Shown one piece after another: positions 5,957 to 7,757 of a stretch of DNA of 7,757 nt. The notes beneath the pieces were generated by a model. That model saw only the letters and a list, made by a program, of their open reading frames with translations. It searched no databases and was not told the origin of the DNA. Within the stretch, counting starts at the first letter, position 1. Every line of letters begins with the position of its first letter. The DNA comes from Candidatus Omnitrophota bacterium (GTDB taxonomy: Bacteria; Omnitrophota; Gorgyraeia; Gygaellales; Profunditerraquicolaceae). Location of the stretch: positions 1 to 7,757 of the forward strand of contig JAFGET010000123.1 in NCBI GenBank assembly GCA_016931435.1, written 5' to 3'. A program made the position numbers and the translations under genes.

Positions 5957-6449
5957 CCTCGAAAAGTTCAATTTTATCGATATGGTATATAAGGCGGTAT
6001 CTTTTTCCGAAGATAGAACGGAACCTGAATTCTTTGGTATCCTTGAATACCAGGACTACTTGTTTATAATTGATGATCTCGTTTTTGACCGCCTCGGTTA
6101 AAGCCTTATTGTTTTGGTATTGCGCGATCTTTAAAAGATAGAAGAGCGCAAACGGCCTTATTTTAGAGTCCGGATAACTTTCGATCAGTTTCTTCAATAC
6201 TCTGGAGGCATCATAATAATCGGCGCGGCGGAAGTAATATTCGCCCGTTTCAAATAATGCCCTCTCCTGATACCGCGATTTTGCTTTGCTTCTGGTTATA
6301 GAAATAAGATGCATAAAGGCAAAATCGCTTTTGCCTGATCTCATGTTGTTACGCGCGGCTAGATATTCATCACTGTCTTCGGAAGCGTAACCCCAGGCGC
6401 GACAAAAAAATACAAATAACAGGCTGGCAACCAAAAGCTTTTTATTCAT
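5925..6449 (-). CDS. Exported TPR-like protein resembling BamD/YbgF
   Basis: This is a 174-residue protein. A signal peptide covers about 1-22 (Lys3-Lys4, hydrophobic core, cleavage near GYA-S). There is no lipobox, so it is not a typical BamD lipoprotein. Residues 27-125 form TPR-like helical pairs. The segment ERALFETGEYYFRRADYYDASRVLKKLIESYPDSK at about 62-96 is written here as a single TPR of the kind found in BamD and YbgF, followed by a second helical pair. The last ~45 residues, from about 130, are beta-rich and basic (VVLVFKDTKEF, FGKRYRLIYHI) and belong to no domain I recognise. The product should be periplasmic. ATG 6449 is chosen because it starts the signal peptide; upstream codons are TTG only. 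It overlaps the AsmA-like gene, which suggests a shared envelope role. Confidence 0.75.
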   Translation of the reverse strand: MNKKLLVASLLFVFFCRAWGYASEDSDEYLAARNNMRSGKSDFAFMHLISITRSKAKSRYQERALFETGEYYFRRADYYDASRVLKKLIESYPDSKIRPFALFYLLKIAQYQNNKALTEAVKNEIINYKQVVLVFKDTKEFRFRSIFGKRYRLIYHIDKIELFEDEKLFAQISY

Positions 6450-6456
6450 GATATAT

Positions 6457-6485
6457 ATTTTACTACCGGGCACAAAAGCATACAA
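6457..6485 (-). promoter_or_regulatory. Candidate promoter for the BamD-like/AsmA-like pair
   Basis: On the minus strand, TTGTAT (6485-6480) is separated by 17 bp from TAAAAT (6462-6457), which matches the -10 consensus at 5 of 6 positions. The ATG at 6449 lies 7 nt after the -10, so initiation would fall at the start codon. No clear Shine-Dalgarno is present. The -35 matches only at TTG, so the call is moderate. Confidence 0.45.
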
Positions 6486-6518
6486 CAAAATTATGTGTTA
6501 ATTTTATGCTCCGCAAGT

Positions 6519-6524
6519 TATAAT
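6519..6524 (+). promoter_or_regulatory. Candidate -10 box for the dus gene
   Basis: An exact TATAAT lies 8 nt before ATG 6533 with no Shine-Dalgarno between. No recognisable -35 sits 16-18 bp upstream. It is part of TATAATAATTTG, which recurs exactly at 7523-7534. If used, the mRNA would be leaderless or have only one or two leader bases. Confidence 0.5.
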
Positions 6525-6532
6525 AATTTGCT

Positions 6533-7510
6533 ATGTTGAAAATAGGAAGACTGAATCTTGGTTCTAGCTTTGTCCTGGCGCCCATGGCGGGTATAAGCGA
6601 CCTGTCATTTCGTTTGCTTAACCGAAAGTTCGGCTGCGGCCTGGCTTTCGTAGAAATGATCAATTGCCGCTCCGTAAGCCATAAAAGCAAGAGGACGCAA
6701 AAAATGCTTTCTTCGGATGATTCTGACCGCCCGCTGGGAGTGCAACTTTTAGGCTGCGAAGAAGAATATGTGAAGAAAGCGTTGGATGTTGTAGCCCGCT
6801 ATAAGTTTGACATCCTGGATTTTAACGCGGCCTGTCCGGCAAAAAAGGTAGTGCGCAGGCAAGAAGGGGCGAGCCTTATGAGGGACCCCAAAAAACTGAA
6901 TAAGATTTTAAAAATTATCGCGGCCAGATCAAAAGTCCCGGTGACGGTAAAAATCCGCTCCGGTTGGGATAGTCATAGCGAAAACGCAAAGGAAGTAGCT
7001 CTTTATTGCCAGGATGCCGGCGTATGCGGCCTTTTCATGCATGGGAGGACGCGCATGCAGGGATACAGCGGGGCGGTAGATTACCGCCTGATCAGTGAAG
7101 TAAAGAAGTCCCTGGATATCCCGGTTATTGCAAGTGGCGATATATTAAGCCCTCAACTTGCTCAAAAGATGTTTGATGAAACCGGCTGCGATGCCGTTCT
7201 TATTGCCAGAGGCGCGCTGGGGAATCCGTGGATATTCGGTCAGATCGAAAGGTTCCTAAAAGACAAAGTATTGATAAAAAAACCCGCCCCAGAACAGATA
7301 GCAGAAGTTATGTTAAGACATCTGGACATGTGCATTGATTTTTACGGCGAAAAGAACGGGGTAATCATTTTTCGTAAATTCTTCAGCTGGTATACTAAAG
7401 GTTTCCGTAAGATCCGCCCACAGAGGGAGCTTATCAGCCGCGCGAAAACAAAGTTTGAGATGCATGAGGCGATAAAAAAAAGCGTAAGCCTGCAGGGCAC
7501 CTCCAGATAA
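6533..7510 (+). CDS. dusB: tRNA-dihydrouridine synthase, DusB type
   Basis: This is a 325-residue FMN enzyme that reduces specific uridines of the tRNA D-loop to dihydrouridine with NADPH. The TIM-barrel motifs are in order: LAPMAGISDLSFR (15-27), VQLLG (70-74), DFNAACPAKKV (97-107) with catalytic Cys101, VKIRSGW (139-145) with flavin-contacting Lys140, MHGRTRMQGYSG (169-180) including His170, ASGDI (200-204) and ARGALGNPWIF (225-235). The C-terminal helical tRNA-binding domain follows from about 255, including RKFFSWYTKG. The full length and the RKxxSWYTKG motif favour DusB over DusA or DusC. Two positions differ from the usual pattern: NAAC rather than N(M/x)GC, and SGD where NGD is common. 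The start is set by the MLKIG leader and the -10 spacing. It diverges from the BamD-like gene across 83 nt. Confidence 0.93.
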   Translation: MLKIGRLNLGSSFVLAPMAGISDLSFRLLNRKFGCGLAFVEMINCRSVSHKSKRTQKMLSSDDSDRPLGVQLLGCEEEYVKKALDVVARYKFDILDFNAACPAKKVVRRQEGASLMRDPKKLNKILKIIAARSKVPVTVKIRSGWDSHSENAKEVALYCQDAGVCGLFMHGRTRMQGYSGAVDYRLISEVKKSLDIPVIASGDILSPQLAQKMFDETGCDAVLIARGALGNPWIFGQIERFLKDKVLIKKPAPEQIAEVMLRHLDMCIDFYGEKNGVIIFRKFFSWYTKGFRKIRPQRELISRAKTKFEMHEAIKKSVSLQGTSR

Positions 7511-7536
7511 CGGCACCAGCCATATAATAATTTGGC

Positions 7537-7566
7537 TTGACAAAGAAATAGCGTTGAGGGTAGAAT
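7537..7566 (+). promoter_or_regulatory. Sigma-70-like promoter upstream of the MEDS-domain gene
   Basis: A perfect TTGACA (7537-7542) is separated by 18 bp from TAGAAT (7561-7566), the same box pair as the promoter at 35-62. The expected start is near 7573, which gives a leader of about 75 nt before ATG 7649. The leader contains a 14-codon ORF at 7579-7623. Confidence 0.65.
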
Positions 7567-7578
7567 TATGATAGTAGG

Positions 7579-7623
7579 ATGAGGCAAAAAGAATACAAAA
7601 TCCTTTCGACCATCTGCAACTGA
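7579..7623 (+). other. 14-codon leader ORF or decayed gene fragment
   Basis: ATG 7579 opens MRQKEYKILSTICN followed by TGA, beginning about 6 nt after the predicted start point of the 7537-7566 promoter. In another frame, across 7620-7658, the reading continues as LRNSLNIYKLWI before a stop. Joined, the two pieces resemble the N-terminal helix of GAF-type sensor proteins. It may be a leader peptide, a frameshifted remnant, or chance. No Shine-Dalgarno precedes it. Confidence 0.25.
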
Positions 7624-7648
7624 GAAACTCGCTTAATATTTATAAATT

Positions 7649-7757
7649 ATGGATATAAAACAGGGGACTTTTTTTAGCGATTGTGCCGCCGGATTGGGCT
7701 TTGGTAGCCATATATGTAATATTTACCGGGATAAACAAGAGCAATTAGCGGTAGTCG
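7649..7757 (+). CDS. MEDS-domain sensory protein, N-terminal fragment (cut by the window end)
   Basis: The first 36 codons are present and the frame is open to the window edge. After a short N-terminus, the segment FGSHICNIYRDKQEQLAVV (18-36) matches the opening of the MEDS domain (methanogen/methylotroph DcmR sensory domain), where a His-Ile-Cys-x-x-Tyr motif is followed by an acidic helix. Here these are His21, Ile22, Cys23 and Tyr26. MEDS proteins are often regulators or are attached to histidine kinases or other output modules; the output of this one lies outside the window. An in-frame TAA at 7643-7645 bars a longer N-terminus. No Shine-Dalgarno is visible before ATG 7649. It is probably transcribed from the 7537-7566 promoter. 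Confidence 0.6.
   Translation, partial: MDIKQGTFFSDCAAGLGFGSHICNIYRDKQEQLAVV

Noticed and set aside
7518..7537. AGCCA/TGGCT inverted repeat after the dus stop, considered as a terminator.
   Set aside because: A 5-bp stem with a 10-nt loop, no following T-tract, and overlap with the next -35 box make termination unlikely.
7567..7648. Leader before the MEDS gene considered as a riboswitch (for example c-di-GMP).
   Set aside because: I could not find the conserved core of any riboswitch class I know in this stretch.

Overview
The window reads as an ordinary chromosomal segment of a Gram-negative-type bacterium with moderate-to-low GC. An outer membrane is suggested by an AsmA-like protein, an exported BamD-like TPR protein, a lytic transglycosylase and a possible remnant of a TonB-dependent receptor. 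Small zinc-ribbon membrane proteins, TPR proteins and a YkgJ-type protein with this style of sequence suggest an uncultured lineage such as Candidatus Omnitrophota. That placement is an impression from protein style and has not been tested. I see no rRNA, tRNA, CRISPR array, transposase or prophage gene.

Layout: (1) 1-956, + strand. A strong promoter leads directly into a 61-codon exported ORF that may be a receptor stub, followed by a DUF4870 membrane protein, a small cupin and an intrinsic terminator. (2) 960-2494, + strand. A tight three-gene run holds a zinc-ribbon membrane protein, a YkgJ-type cysteine-cluster protein and an exported seven-repeat TPR protein, with 1-nt gaps at both junctions. 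(3) 2522-3046, - strand. A membrane-anchored or exported SLT-type lytic transglycosylase has a good sigma-70-like promoter at 3133-3161. (4) 3186-3967, + strand. An exported CX5R phosphatase precedes a 64-residue zinc-ribbon/TM protein that has its own -10 box. (5) 6449-3980, - strand. A BamD-like exported protein is followed, with a 32-nt overlap, by a 658-residue AsmA-like protein; the pair probably serves the envelope. (6) 6533-7510, + strand. This is a DusB-type tRNA-dihydrouridine synthase. (7) 7511-7757. A new promoter and leader precede the first 36 codons of a MEDS-domain protein that runs off the window.

Most of the encoded proteins are envelope proteins: exported, membrane-anchored or peptidoglycan-acting. 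Dus and YkgJ are the main cytoplasmic exceptions. I found no convincing new multi-gene system. The most notable pattern is in expression signals. Several transcription units have a -10-like box (TAGAAT, TATAAT or TAAAAT) 6-9 nt before the ATG and no Shine-Dalgarno sequence, which would give leaderless or nearly leaderless mRNAs, while several downstream genes have ordinary Shine-Dalgarno sites. Other points to check are a terminator hairpin ending 9 nt before a start codon, three A8 tracts at a gene junction that is open in the +1 frame, and a promoter that decides the start of the lytic transglycosylase.
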